DNA of 64,000 nucleotides, taken from Phragmites australis (lineage: Eukaryota > Streptophyta > Magnoliopsida > Poales > Poaceae). Within the stretch, counting starts at the first letter, position 1, and each line of letters begins with the position of its first letter. Position numbers and translations under genes: made by a program. Below are positions 1-10,245 of the stretch, one piece after another. A model generated the notes under the pieces. It worked only from the letters and a program-made list of their open reading frames with translations, was not told the DNA's origin and did not search any database. The stretch lies in contig NC_084930.1 in NCBI RefSeq assembly GCF_958298935.1, positions 25,084,001 to 25,148,000 on the forward strand, written 5' to 3'.

Positions 1-483
1 CTTTCAAGGCCAAAGCCATCTGGCGTGCCCACGCTGAAGGGAAACATAAGTTCTTTGCTTGGTTGCTGGTGCAAACAAAAATCCTTACAGCCGATAAATT
101 ACTTGTCAGAAGATGGCCTTGCAACCCCGAACTGCTCACTGTGTGACCAACAGCCTGAAACGGCAATACATCTTTACGTCAGCTGTGTTTATGCGAGAGA
201 AGTCTGGGACATGGTGAGAAGATGGACAAACAATGCGGTTGAGGTACCAGCAGAAGACATCCCCTCCATTGACATATGGTGGTAGCAATCCGTGCAACAG
301 AGAGGTGCGCTACGGAGGAGGACAGTAGCTGCATTACTCATGTACACGGTTTGTAATATTTGGAAAGAAAGAAACCGGCGTGTCTTTCAGCAGGCTGCGC
401 TGCAACCGTCGCAAGTGTTCTACCTCATCAAGGAGGACATTGCTCAAAGGAAGACAGCGTGCGGAACGCTGGCTATAAAATAA
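1..483 (+). pseudogene. LINE ORF2 C-terminus with zinc-binding (zf-RVT) domain, broken
   Basis: The first 130 bases translate, in the frame starting at base 3, to a segment containing KFFAWLLVQTKILTADK. This is the usual start of the zf-RVT domain that follows reverse transcriptase in plant LINEs. The match then moves to another frame (NCSLCDQQPETAIHLYVSC, then REVWDMV), which supplies the Cys/Cys/His/Cys zinc ligands. A stop at about 283-285 (IDIWW, stop) interrupts the frame, which resumes to 483 with the typical WKERNRRVF block. At least one frameshift and one stop make it non-functional. Confidence 0.75.
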
Positions 484-613
484 AATTTGGCTGTTTCAGA
501 TGAGTGTTCTTACAGTTTTCCTATGTAATACATCTCTTGTAAATGTTCCGGTTATTCTACCTTCTTAAATGCAAAGAGCAGTGCTCCTGCTCATGGTATT
601 CGAAAAAAAAAAA
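1..613 (+). mobile_element. LINE (non-LTR retrotransposon) 3' end
   Basis: This is the 3' terminal part of a plant LINE that begins before the window. It holds the end of ORF2 (to 483), a short 3' untranslated region and an A-rich tail of about 12 A at 602-613. The 3' UTR has the style of other plant LINE tails, with a short imperfect hairpin (gagcagtgctcctgctc) just before the A tail. The 5' end is outside the window, so the target duplication cannot be checked. Confidence 0.8.
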
Positions 614-1200
614 GCTTCAGAGTTCAGACCATGCCTAGTGGCTGCTCATTCTGGTTGTCACGCGTGTTTCCATTTTCATATAAGCTGCATAAATCTGTTT
701 ACTACTTAATTACGTACCCCGATAGCTGCATTTTCAGTTCAACTGAATATTCAGAATGCAAATCCCCTATGGTTAGGGCTACCAATTTCTTCAAGTGTGT
801 GCATCCTGGATGATTTTTTTACTGCTCTGAAATTTCAGTTTGCTATAAGCTGGTGCCCTGGAGCTTCATTTGTTTTCTCCTTTGCAAGACTTAGCATTTC
901 AATGAATAGAAAATGGATATATATACACACCTCCTAAAATTCAGTTGCCTGAAATAGACAACGGGTGCTCAGGCGACAAGTTAGGGAAGATGGGTTTTTG
1001 GATTTGGGAGAATTCTATGGATTCCGGACTTAGAATAAACTCTGGATGCAGGCCGGCACGCTGGAGGAGATGGGCGGGGTGGTGGAGGACAGCCCGTGGG
1101 CCATGGTGGGCGGGGGAGCGCGAAAATGTAGAGGTTAGCGTGGCGGGGGTGGCGGGCGCGGATCTAGCAACGGAAACACCGCCGGAGACGATTGGAAGTG
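614..1200. other. Anonymous intergenic DNA left of the hAT element
   Basis: I recognise no gene. Open frames at 941-1285 on both strands overlap each other in GC-rich sequence and show no domain. The segment runs directly into the hAT target site, so 945-1208 and 1989-2079 were once contiguous. Confidence 0.5.
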
Positions 1201-1988
1201 GGCGGGAGCAGGGCCGGTCCTGACATATTGGAGGCCCGGGGCGAAACAAAAGGTAGAGGCCCGGGCCACCGCTAAGCATAAACACAATATGAGTATCTAA
1301 ATACCGTAAAACTAGGCACTCAATCGTATTTAGTTAATATATCAAGTTTTTTAAGTTTTGCAAAAAAGAAAATTCTGGCATACGTAAAGCAATATCAAAT
1401 TATAGGCAACAATTATAAATTTACTTGACAAAAAAAAAATCTTGGAGCATGCTTGCGCGCACGGCTTGGAGCTTGACTCACCACCTTCTGCAACCTCTCA
1501 TCGTGGCGTACTTGCTCCGGCGGCTAGAGACGGCAAGGCTTGGGCTTTGGGACAATTGGGTTTTCAATTCATCATGCATAGTAAGTTCTAGGTTTCTGCT
1601 TATAAGTGCAACTAATTCAACTCAGCACTTGTTGATTGAGAGGAGTTGCGCTGCCTTAGTTGAAGGAGAGGGGAGAGCCTCACAATGCAGAAGGTAAGCC
1701 AAATAAGGTCAGCAAGTAGAAGTGGATCGATTCCTTACGCTGGGCTTTTCTCCATTAATCAATACCGTTGGGTTAGCCTAACCAACCAATCAATAGCCCT
1801 CTAAGGCCCATACCTCTTCGTTTGTCTTCTTCTCCAAATACATCAGACACAGTATGCAGGCAAGACCAGGAAGCAACGACAGCACCAATGGCAGCCTGGC
1901 AGCCAGAGCTCTCGGAGAAGAGGAGCAGGTTGGGGGCCCGGGGCGGTCGCCCCGTTGCCCCACCCCCAGGGCCGGGCCTGGGCGGGAG
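1201..1988. repeat. 8-bp target site duplication GGCGGGAG flanking 1209-1980
   Basis: The octamer GGCGGGAG occurs at 1201-1208 immediately before the left inverted repeat and again at 1981-1988 immediately after the right one. An identical 8-bp duplication is the hallmark of hAT-superfamily transposition. Confidence 0.9.
1209..1980. mobile_element. Non-autonomous hAT-type DNA transposon, 772 bp
   Basis: The left end reads cagggccggtcctg and the reverse complement of the right end reads caggcccggccctg, so 12 of 14 terminal positions agree. Both ends continue into related G/C-rich subterminal sequence rich in GGCCCGGGGCG. A perfect 8-bp duplication flanks it. Terminal sequences of the form CAGGGCCGG-CCTG are familiar from plant hAT elements. 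The interior (AT-rich 1290-1440, then mixed) has no transposase; the small frame at 1425-1697 shows no domain. It would depend on a transposase supplied in trans. Confidence 0.88.
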
Positions 1989-2255
1989 GCAAGGGAGTGA
2001 GCCGGCGTTGCCGCATCGGGAGAAAGAAGAAGGCAACGATTCTGTCGGGAGAAGAAGAAGGAGGCTAACCGTTAGATAAAAATCGTGTGGTTGCGCTAGT
2101 CGACTGAGAAAATCACCGTTTTCAGGCACCTGAGATATAGCATATATGGCCAGTAGCTTTCCTCCTGCCCACAAAGGATGCACTGAACTGAATATCCTTC
2201 TCTGCAGCTGAGCTTCAGACTATATCTAACCGTAAGGGATTCAAATCACGATCAT
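1989..2255. other. Anonymous DNA between hAT element and UGT pseudogene
   Basis: This continues the pre-insertion sequence of the hAT target. It contains purine-rich stretches (gaagaagaagg near 2050) and nothing I can assign. It lies downstream of the minus-strand UGT remnant and could contain its former 3' untranslated region. Confidence 0.4.
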
Positions 2256-3014
2256 TCAGTAATCAAATGAAAATGCAGGATTCTGACTACATTTTATTAA
2301 GTGTTCATTAACATGCGTGGATCGCTCACATCGTGATGGACTGCCACAAAACAGAGTCTTGCTCCCGAGCTCGCGCAGCTCCAGCACCAGGTCCTCCAGC
2401 TCCCGCCACGAGTCGCCGTCTTGGCCCACCGCTGACGACACATCCGCAGCGAGCTCATTCGCCTGCGCTGCCACGTCGCCCCACGGGAGACCGCTCTTCC
2501 CGCCGACGGCCTCGTCCAGCACCCGCGCGACCTTGTCCGCGCCGGCGCGGCCTTGAGCCTGCCCCAGCTCACCGGCACGGCGGCGCCCAGCTCGTCCACG
2601 AGCAGCCGCGCGTTCACGAACTGGTCCGACATCATCGGCCACGCTAGCATGGCCATCCCCGCAGTGCGTCACGAACCACCCCACCGTGTGGTGCCGCAGA
2701 GCCGCCACCTGTGGCGCCCACCCGCGAATCACCATGCCTCTGCCGCCCGCCACCGTGCGCTCCTCGAACCCCTCCAGGAGCGTCACCTTTGTCCCGATCG
2801 CGCCACACAAACGCTGCCCCGGTGCGCTCCAACGCGGCGGCCAGCACCGCCGTGTGAGGCGGCTGAAGCACCGCCATGCTTCCGAAGCTGATGTTCACGA
2901 CCGAGCTGTCCTCGCACCTGTCGCGCCAGGTGTACAGGTTGGCCGTGGACACGGCCGTCTCGCCGCTGCGGTCGCCTGCGGCATCGGCCTCTGGCGCTAC
3001 TGGCCCGACCCCCG
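2256..3014 (-). pseudogene. UDP-glycosyltransferase (UGT89-like) pseudogene, C-terminal half
   Basis: Family 1 plant UGTs transfer sugar from a UDP-sugar to small molecules in the cytosol. Reading the minus strand from about 3014, the translation gives the VGPVAPEA region, then [26 protein letters not shown], then in another frame [12 protein letters not shown] and GWFVTHCG. These belong to the PSPG (donor-binding) box of the family. The PSPG box then breaks. The residues that normally follow HCG (W-N-S and the conserved acidic region) are missing, and the match resumes in a third frame at [20 protein letters not shown] further shift restores the earlier frame through the C-terminal helix ([19 protein letters not shown]). 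At least three frameshifts and the PSPG loss make it inactive. The N-terminal acceptor half is absent: homology stops near 3014 in unrelated DNA. The UGT89 assignment is from residue pattern only. Confidence 0.85.
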
Positions 3015-3175
3015 AAATGTTTTATAGGTTTTCTAGGTTCCCACACTAAAGGTGAAATGTGTGCGAATTGTTGCGCATATCTAGCTATCTACAAAAGTTC
3101 CAAACTTTTGTCTTGGGGTACTTACAAACAAGGTGACTTTTATTTTTAGGCTAGACTGATGAAGATCAAACATAT

Positions 3176-3411
3176 TGTTGGAACTATGCTCAGTTTTAGT
3201 GCCGAAGGGGGTTCTATCCAGTTAGAGAGAGGAGTGGAGATCGGAGGAATCCCCTGGTAGCCTTACTCCTTGAGTTCTTTATATAGCTGAGGAGGAGAGG
3301 TGAAACTTCTTCTCCTACCCTTGGTGAGGTATAAATATTACAAGGAGGCCCTTGAGCCTTATATGGGCTTCTGCCGTGGCTCCTAGGTGGGCTTGGGCTT
3401 TTCCCTCAACA
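3176..3411 (-). repeat. Left (3') LTR, 236 bp
   Basis: It begins TGTTGGAACTATG and ends CCCTCAACA in plus orientation, with 5'-TG...CA-3' ends. In the first 60 aligned bases I count four differences from the right LTR. It contains a TATA-like tatata at about 3280 and a run of purines (agttagagagaggag). Confidence 0.9.
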
Positions 3412-3599
3412 GTAGCCCCTCAACTGCGAGCTCTGATGGGACAACAGGACGAACAGCTATGACTAGGAAAGGGTCCAAGTTTATTGCCGACATGTACACC
3501 TCGCCAAAAACTCCATCCCAAAAACCCAATGGGAAAAAATGGCATGGAGAAAAGAACATGTACATGGCACTGGTTTTTCTTTACATAACTGCTAAAGCT

Positions 3600-4690
3600 A
3601 GATACACTCTCATGTCTATGCTTCGTCTCGCCCAACGAAGTGGGTCTCTGGCGGAGGTAGATCTTCTTAGACGACGTCGAAGGTACATCCTTGTCCTCGA
3701 CGGAGGAGGTCCCAACGAAGGTTGTTGCCGAGGCTTCGGCAAGCGCGGCTTCATCGTAGCTGACGAAGCGGAGGTCGAAGGCTACGGTCGTGGCCTGGGG
3801 GTCGAAGGCTGCTGCTAAGGCTTTGAGAGGTTATCCTCCACAACGGGAGACGAAGGCTCTTCTTCGTCCTAGTCGGTGAACGAGATTCCGATGAAGGGGT
3901 CTTTGGTGAAGCGCTCGGTGAAGGTTGCCGCCGAAGCTTCGGTGGGAGCAACATTAACGTAGTCGACGTAGTCGAGGTCAAAGGCTGTCACCGCGGCTCG
4001 CCGAGGTTAATGGTGCTCACGCGTCTCCGCTCATGTGCGCCGGCTGAACTCTTGGGACCCTGGATGGGATTTTAACCCGGGTACCCCCATAGCCCCTCTT
4101 GACTGGTGTTCGTGAGTGATGAAGGATGCCACATAATTGACGTAGTCGAGGTCAGCGTGGGAGAAGTTGTCGTGACAGGCATAGTCATCACGACCGAAGT
4201 CCCTCTGGTCGACAGAGGCGAAGTCGTCGCGGCCAAAGCGAAGTAGTCGCGGCCGAAGTCATCGGCCGAAGCCCCTCTGGTCGACGTAGTCGTAGTCGAC
4301 GTGGGCGTAGTCACCGGCCGAAACCCCTATACGTCTCTTTTGAGTCGATGTCAAAGGTGCCAATGTAGCTGAAGGAGTAGCCATTGTCGACGAAGGCGAT
4401 CGGCAATGCACTTTGTACGAAAGGACCTTCAGCTCCTCGGAGCACAAAGGGCCCCGTGTCCTCAAGACTTACTGTCTGAGTTCTGAGTGGAGCGTTGCTT
4501 TTATCTGAAGCTGAGCGGCATCTCGGTCCTTGTTGGCGGGCCTTCGCCTGCCTTTTAAGTCGTTTGGTGCACTGCCTTTATCTAAGGACCAGCGGCACTT
4601 CGACTTCTTGTCCTATAGGACCATTGGTGCTTCGCACCCCTTTCTAGGGATGATACACAATATAATCGATGTATGCACATTAAAAATAAA
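3600..4690. repeat. cgaag-rich degenerate repeat region inside LTR element
   Basis: The motifs gtcgacgtagtcg, gccgaagtc and gacgaagg recur many times at irregular spacing. All open frames here (for example minus 3751-3981 and 4072-4314) are low-complexity translations of these repeats (runs of Thr/Ser) and I do not treat them as genes. Confidence 0.65.
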
Positions 4691-4890
4691 TATTTAGATG
4701 CAATGATGTAATTCGAAGATATGGTTTTGTCTTCGCTGCGAGGCAGGAACTCTTAGCCTCATCTTCATGCATGTGTTAAATAGATGCACAAAAAGTATAA
4801 TCAAAATGTAAATGCGAGGATGACACCTTCGGTATATGATGGATAAGTCCCATCCTGCGAAGAGTAGAAATTCCTTTTTTGCGAAGGATA

Positions 4891-5330
4891 TGCCTCATTT
4901 AAGAGATCTATCGATACTTCGCCTTTTTTGGCCGCGAAGGCGCGTTGCCTTGGTGAGGTGAACTATCACTTCGTCTTACATTTTCCGCGAAGGCGATGCC
5001 TCATTTAAGAGGTCTATCGACACTTCGTCTTTTTTGGCCGCGAAGGCGCGTTGCCTCGGTGAGGTCAACCATCACTTTGTCTTACACTTTCTGCGAAGGC
5101 GATGCCTCATTTAAGAGGTCTATAGACACTTCATCTTTTTTGTTCCTGAAGGTCTCTTTTGCCTTCGGTGCGGGGGCAGGCACTCTTATCCCCTGTCTTT
5201 TGTTTTCAAGTTGAGAGGTGCGCTGCCTTTGTTCTAAGGTCAAACAACACTTCGGCTTTTTGTTCCAGAAGGTCTCTTTTACCTTCGGTGTGGGGGCAGG
5301 CACTCTTAGCCCCTCTCTTTTATGCATGTG
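4891..5330. repeat. 106-bp tandem repeat, followed by a 120-bp repeat
   Basis: The string tgcctcatttaag recurs at 4891, 4997 and 5103, a constant 106-bp step, with the intervening sequence (ggccgcgaaggcgcgttgcc, then tcacttygtcttac) largely conserved. The third unit diverges after about 45 bp into another duplication: gggggcaggcactctta recurs about 120 bp apart (5173 and 5293). Confidence 0.8.
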
Positions 5331-5339
5331 TTAAATAAA

Positions 5340-6720
5340 TACATGGAATATACAAGCGAAGAGTAAATGTTTCGGCATAATGATAAATATAGCAGTGAAG
5401 GATAAAACCTTCGGTATATGAGGGATAAGCCCCATCCTGTGAATTAACAATTCATGTATATGAGCAATAAGAGCTTTCTTATGCGAAGGTTTAAACCTGC
5501 ATATGAGGAATAAATATTCCCTCGAGCGAAGGGTAAGAACCTGCATATGTGAAGAACAAACGCTTTGATGCATATATTTAATGAGTACACAAACTATAAT
5601 GCTTTGTCATTCATGTGAAGAATATGTACTTCGGCAAATGTAACTAGAGTGTACAAAAAATAAAAGCTTCGCCATGTGAGCGAAGGCTGAACATTTTGAT
5701 GCATATGTAATGCCAACGCATGAAGAACACTTGCTTCGCATGCGTAGAGGGTAAGAGTAGTTGCTTCGATACACATAAGCAATGCAATCGTAAACAAAAT
5801 GAGTACTTTGCCAATTGTGCGAAGGATGACTGCTTCGATGCACTTGTGTGGCATAAATTCGCAAAAAATTCACGATGCTGTGTATGCACATGGATAGCAA
5901 ATGCCTCGATGTGCTAAATTCATGAATCCGAGCGAGGGTTAAGAACCTACGAGGGGTTAGAGCTCGCATATGGTTCGAAGGGTAAAAGCAAATTCCTTGA
6001 TGCATTTGCTGCCATACCCAAAGGGTATGATTCTGTACTCGCGGAAAATAAATGTTTCGACATACAGAGGGATGTTCAATTCCGAATAGAATAAATAACC
6101 TTTCACGCGAAGGTTGACATTTCTGCATTTGTAGGTAATACGCTTCGATGCAAATAAGTAATGCAAGCATAAAGAAAGCGAGTACTTCGGTAGTTGAGCG
6201 AAGGATAAGTGTTTCGATGCATGTTATGCGAGCCTTTGAAACAGTAAACTTACACGGAGAATAAATATCTCAATGCACTTATGCAATGCAAAACGTGTGA
6301 AGCGTACGCATTCCCGAGTGATGATGCAGCGCACATATATGAAAGGTATGCGATTCATCGCAAATGATTGATGAAGATATTCACGCATGCAAAGCGTATA
6401 TATGCGCGAAGTATGCATTCATGCAAATGTACAAAAAAAATGAACGCTTCGGCACTCAAATGCGATGTAAGAAGCATATTTTTTGCCATATGAAAAATAA
6501 AACACATGAAGAGTGGATGCTTCGTCATAGCCAAGAATGAAAATTCTTAAGCGAAGGGTTAAACCCTATACGAAGGGTGAAATCCTGCGGGTGAGGAATG
6601 CAGTTCCTTGAGCGAAGGGTTATTATACGTATCCGGAAGAGCAAACGCTCCGGAATACGCATGACACGCACATGTAATACGAGTATATGAAGAGTAAGAA
6701 CTTCGGCATGTAAAAAATGA
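5340..6720. repeat. Degenerate short repeats of the LTR element interior
   Basis: Units containing gcgaagg, cttcgatgcatat and gaagaataaacgc recur at irregular intervals. The longest frame (minus, 5607-6170, 187 aa) is a translation of these repeats with no recognisable domain, so it is not called as a gene. Confidence 0.6.
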
Positions 6721-6732
6721 GCTATTATGCGA

Positions 6733-6786
6733 TACCGCGGTAGCACAGCTCTATGCTACAGTAGACCCAGGTTCGAATCCCTGCAG
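6733..6786 (+). other. tRNA-like fragment with Pol III B-box
   Basis: GGTTCGAATCC at 6771-6781 matches the Pol III B-box/T-loop consensus exactly, and ggtagcacagctc about 30 bases upstream resembles an A-box. The sequence around the T-loop can form only a short stem and no full cloverleaf with a paired acceptor stem is evident. It may be a decayed tRNA or the head of a SINE captured by the LTR element. Confidence 0.35.
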
Positions 6787-6998
6787 AAACACCTCTTTCT
6801 ATGGATTTAGTATAAGGTTCAGTGGGATTGTGCATGAGCTTACCTCATGGGCCGTGCTCTTCGCTAGGTGTCGAAGGTGGGCTGTGTCCCTTGGCAGCCG
6901 AAGTCCTTCTAGGCATTCACCTGCCGAAGGTCGATTGGGCCTGACCAGCCGAAGGCTAGAAGGCCTTGTGCACCATAGTAGGTGCCTCCATCCGAAGA

Positions 6999-7150
6999 GT
7001 TTTTTTTATTTATATATTTTTTCGAGTTTAAATTTAAATAAATAGATTCCCGGTGAAAAGATTTGCAAAAGTAGGCGCCCACCGCCCTCTCAGAGAGCTG
7101 CAGCCCTCTCAGAGGGCGGGTACGGTGCTAACCGCCCCCTGAGAGGGCGG
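6999..7150 (+). repeat. MULE-1 left terminal inverted repeat
   Basis: After a T-rich tip, gagtttaaatttaaataaa then gattcccggtgaaaagattt and gcaaaagtaggcgcccacc are followed by palindromic CCGCCCTCT...AGAGGGCGG motifs. The reverse complement of the right end repeats this order closely. High identity extends about 140 bp; beyond that only the palindromic motifs are shared. Confidence 0.88.
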
Positions 7151-7261
7151 TAGGCCTTCCCGCCCGGGCCCCACAGCTTACCGCCCCCTCAGGGGGCGGG
7201 TAAAGATCCTTACCGGGCTCCTCCCGCCCGCCGCCCCGCGCCAGCCCCCTGCGCCCTGAGT

Positions 7262-7269
7262 CTATAAAA
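7262..7269 (+). promoter_or_regulatory. TATA box of MULE-1 mudrA
   Basis: tctataaaaacc lies just inside the inverted repeat. It is followed by a purine-rich (gagaggagaag) leader and a leader intron whose donor is ttcag|gttaat at 7416 and whose acceptor is tttccag at 7792, three bases before the ATG. Confidence 0.65.
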
Positions 7270-7794
7270 ACCCCCAAAATTGGAGAAAAAACCAGAAAAT
7301 TCGAAAAAAAAGAAAAGTTGAGAAGAGAGAGGAGAAGAGAGGAGAGGAGAGGGGAGGAAGAGAGATCGGCGAAGCCCTGCTGCATTTGTGCTGTGGATTT
7401 GGAAAAAAAATTCAGGTTAATCTTTTTATCCTTTTTATTGTTGTTAATTAGTGCAGTAGTAGTATATGACATAGATTTTAGATAGTTAGATCTAGGGTTT
7501 AGAAAATTGTAAAATTTAGTTAGAAAATTGCACGATAATAGTTGAATATAGAATATTATTTTTAGTACATTATTTTCAATTTGTTACCTGTAGTATATTA
7601 TTTGTAGTATATTATTTTCAGTATGTTGTTTGTAGTATATAGTTTATAGTATATTACTTGTACATGCAGACGTATGAGTCAACAGTAGATGATAATTTAC
7701 GAACCTAGGGTAGCATTTAAAAACTATTTTATCCAATAATCAGAAATATAGTTTGTTGTCTTAACATGTGTTATGTTTGCGGGTGTTTCCAGGA

Positions 7795-10245
7795 ATGGGA
7801 GATAAATTAATTTTTCAGATATATTATGGTGAGGGTGAAATTATGTACGGTCCCAACGGTGTAGATCTCTCTGGATTTCGCCATGTTATGAAGGGGCTTA
7901 GTAAGGCTAATGAGAGGACTATTGTGGGGTGTGCAAATGGCTCATGCGGTTTTTCCAACTGGATCCGCAGCAATATGAGCTGAAGTTGAAAGGTGTTCTG
8001 AGCCGTGCTAGTCATGGATACTTTGGTGAGCTTGTTCCCATCGAAGCCACATCAACTTGGAGGCAGTATGTAGATATATGCTGTGAACGTGGCATGCCGC
8101 TTGTTTTATTAGCTGCGGCATACCTGAAAGATCAAAATGAGGTGAACTCTGAAGAAGCAGTAGCAGGACCAAGTGAGGCAGTGGAAGATGAGTCAGAGGC
8201 GGCTAATGTAGGGTCCAGAGAGGAGGTTGGTGATGTTCCAGACCTGGAGCCGATGGGTGTAGCTGATGAAGGGGAGCACATCCCTAGCATCATTGAAGAT
8301 ATGGATTTGGAGGATGAAGAGTTGGAGGAAGGCCTTGCCGATGGGGATTCTTCTGATGAGGAGGGTAATGCTGCAGTTCCTGCGGAGTGGCGGGATCAAG
8401 AATTTTCGAAGTTGGTGGTTAGCGAGGCTGACCAGACACCATGGCCATACCATGAGAATGAGGTGTCACAGGGTACTATGTACCCTACAAAAGAGGCAGT
8501 TATTGATGCTGTGAAATTCTGGTCGTTGTCTCTTCGTAGGCAATTCAAGGTTGTTAAATCAAGTAAAAGAGAGTACGATGTGAAGTGCTTGGTTCCTGAG
8601 TGCCCTTGGCGGGTGCACGCATTTAGAGGGAAATGGGCAGACTACTGGCAATGCTCAATAGTTAAGGAACATAATTGTCATATTGAGGAAATATAGTTCG
8701 CCCATCGGAACCTGTCTTCTGCTTTCATTGCAAATGTTATGTACGGAGAGATTGTGGACAACCTAAGGTATGAGCCACGATCAATAATCCGTGCTATTGA
8801 GCAAAGGTTCCAGTACACAATAAATTATGCGAAGGCATGGAGGGCGAAACAAAAGGCTATTGAGATTAGGTTCGGTACATATGAAGATTCGTATCACAAT
8901 CTACCTCGTCAATTAGCCACAATTTGTGCAAGAAATCCAGGCAGCTACTATGATATCAAGCATTACCCCTCTACTGATGTGGAGTACAACGGAGAAAGAG
9001 TGTTGCAGCGTGCTTTCTTTGCATTCGGTGCAACTATCAAAGCATTTAGATATTGCCGACCCATCATATGCCTAGATGGAACATTCCTAACTGGGAAGTA
9101 CAAAGGGCAGATATTGTCTGCAATAGGGGTCGACGGTAACAACCAAGTGCTGTCACTAGGGTTTGCGTTCGTGGAGAGTGAGAATGGGGACAGCTGGTAT
9201 TGGTTCCTAGAGCGGGTGAAGCATGCAATTGTTCTTGACCGACCAGCTGTGTGTCTCATTCATGATAGACATGCAGGATTGTTGCAGGCTTTGTTGGATA
9301 TGCAACACGGTAGCGTGCGACGGGGTGTACCAGTACAGTGGCCAGATCTCAAAAGCAGGTGGTGCATGCGCCATATGGGTGCGAACTTCTACAGATAGTT
9401 TAAAAACAAAGAGTTAATGAAGCTCTTCAAGAAGTTGTGCAGTCAGAACCAACAACGTAAGTTCAATGCATTATGGGCAAGACTTGATGAACTGACTCTT
9501 AAACAAACTGCGGAGGCCGCACCTAACTGTGAGGAACCAATAGCTCTCGGTCGGCTCCCAACCAATACTCCGCAGATTGTACGGAGATCTAGCTCATCTA
9601 TTAGGAGCTTTTCACAGTGGATACGCAATGAGCCCAATAAAAAATGGGCTTTGCTGTACGACAGTGGTGGTGCCAGGTATGGAATAATGACTACAAACCT
9701 TGCAGAGGTTTATAACTGGGTCATGCGAGGAATGAGGTCCGTACCACTAGTTGGAATTGTAGAAGGCATTTTGCATGGCACCTGCAAGTACTTCATTGAT
9801 CGGTTTGCAGCAGCTAAGGTTGTAATGGAGGACAATCGTATGCTTTATGGCCGGATGCTATGTGAGTATATGGAGAAGGCAAATAGGAAGGCCCACATGC
9901 ATCGCGCAAATCAAGAGGGCACAGCAGAGCACAGGTTCAGTGTCCTGTGTCGGGATAAGGGTCGGAGGGGGGGGGGGGGGTAGACGTGAGCGGCATGTTC
10001 AAGAGTGTGTGCTAAGGAGTGGGACATGCATATGTAGTTGTCAGAAGCCATAATTACTCCACAAACCTTGTACACATGTCATAGCTGCGTGCGCGGAGCA
10101 CCATATGCTTCCAAGGCAATATGTGTCACAATATTTCATGAAAGATCAAGTACTGAACACCTGGAACCAGGAGATGTATGGTTACAGCATTGTTGACACT
10201 TTTACAAGTAACCCAGGGCCTTCAAGAATATATGTGCCTGATTTG
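7795..10245 (+). pseudogene. MuDR-type MULE transposase (mudrA-like), degenerate
   Basis: The start ATG at 7795 follows a good splice acceptor and gives MGDKLIFQIYYGEGEIMYGP, the usual N-terminus of this family. A frameshift near 7930 moves to the frame holding the MuDR DNA-binding region (RRQFKVVKSSKREYDVKC, then CPWRVHAF). An acidic linker (about 8120-8370) precedes it. The DDE transposase core follows: ICLDGTFLTGKYKGQ supplies the first Asp, LIHDRHAGLLQ the second, and NLAEVYNWVMRG the Glu. A SWIM zinc finger (CICSCQKP...HKPCTH) lies near 10030-10070. Lesions are TAG at 8694-8696, TAG at 9396-9398, a frameshift at a 14-G run (9967-9980) and TAA near 10050. Homology stops at about 10245, where PMD sequence begins. 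Confidence 0.88.

Noticed and set aside
941..1285. Overlapping open frames on both strands
   Set aside because: They are mutual shadows in GC-rich DNA, show no domain, and both cross the left end of the hAT element at 1209.
2317..3027. Plus-strand frames of 79-113 aa over the UGT remnant
   Set aside because: They are antisense shadows of the minus-strand UGT; composition is Pro/Arg/His-rich with no family match.
5607..6170. 187-aa minus-strand ORF
   Set aside because: It is a translation of degenerate cgaag repeats inside the LTR element; no domain, no start context and no relative.
6733..6786. Functional tRNA gene
   Set aside because: Only the B-box and a weak A-box are present; acceptor and anticodon stems do not form.
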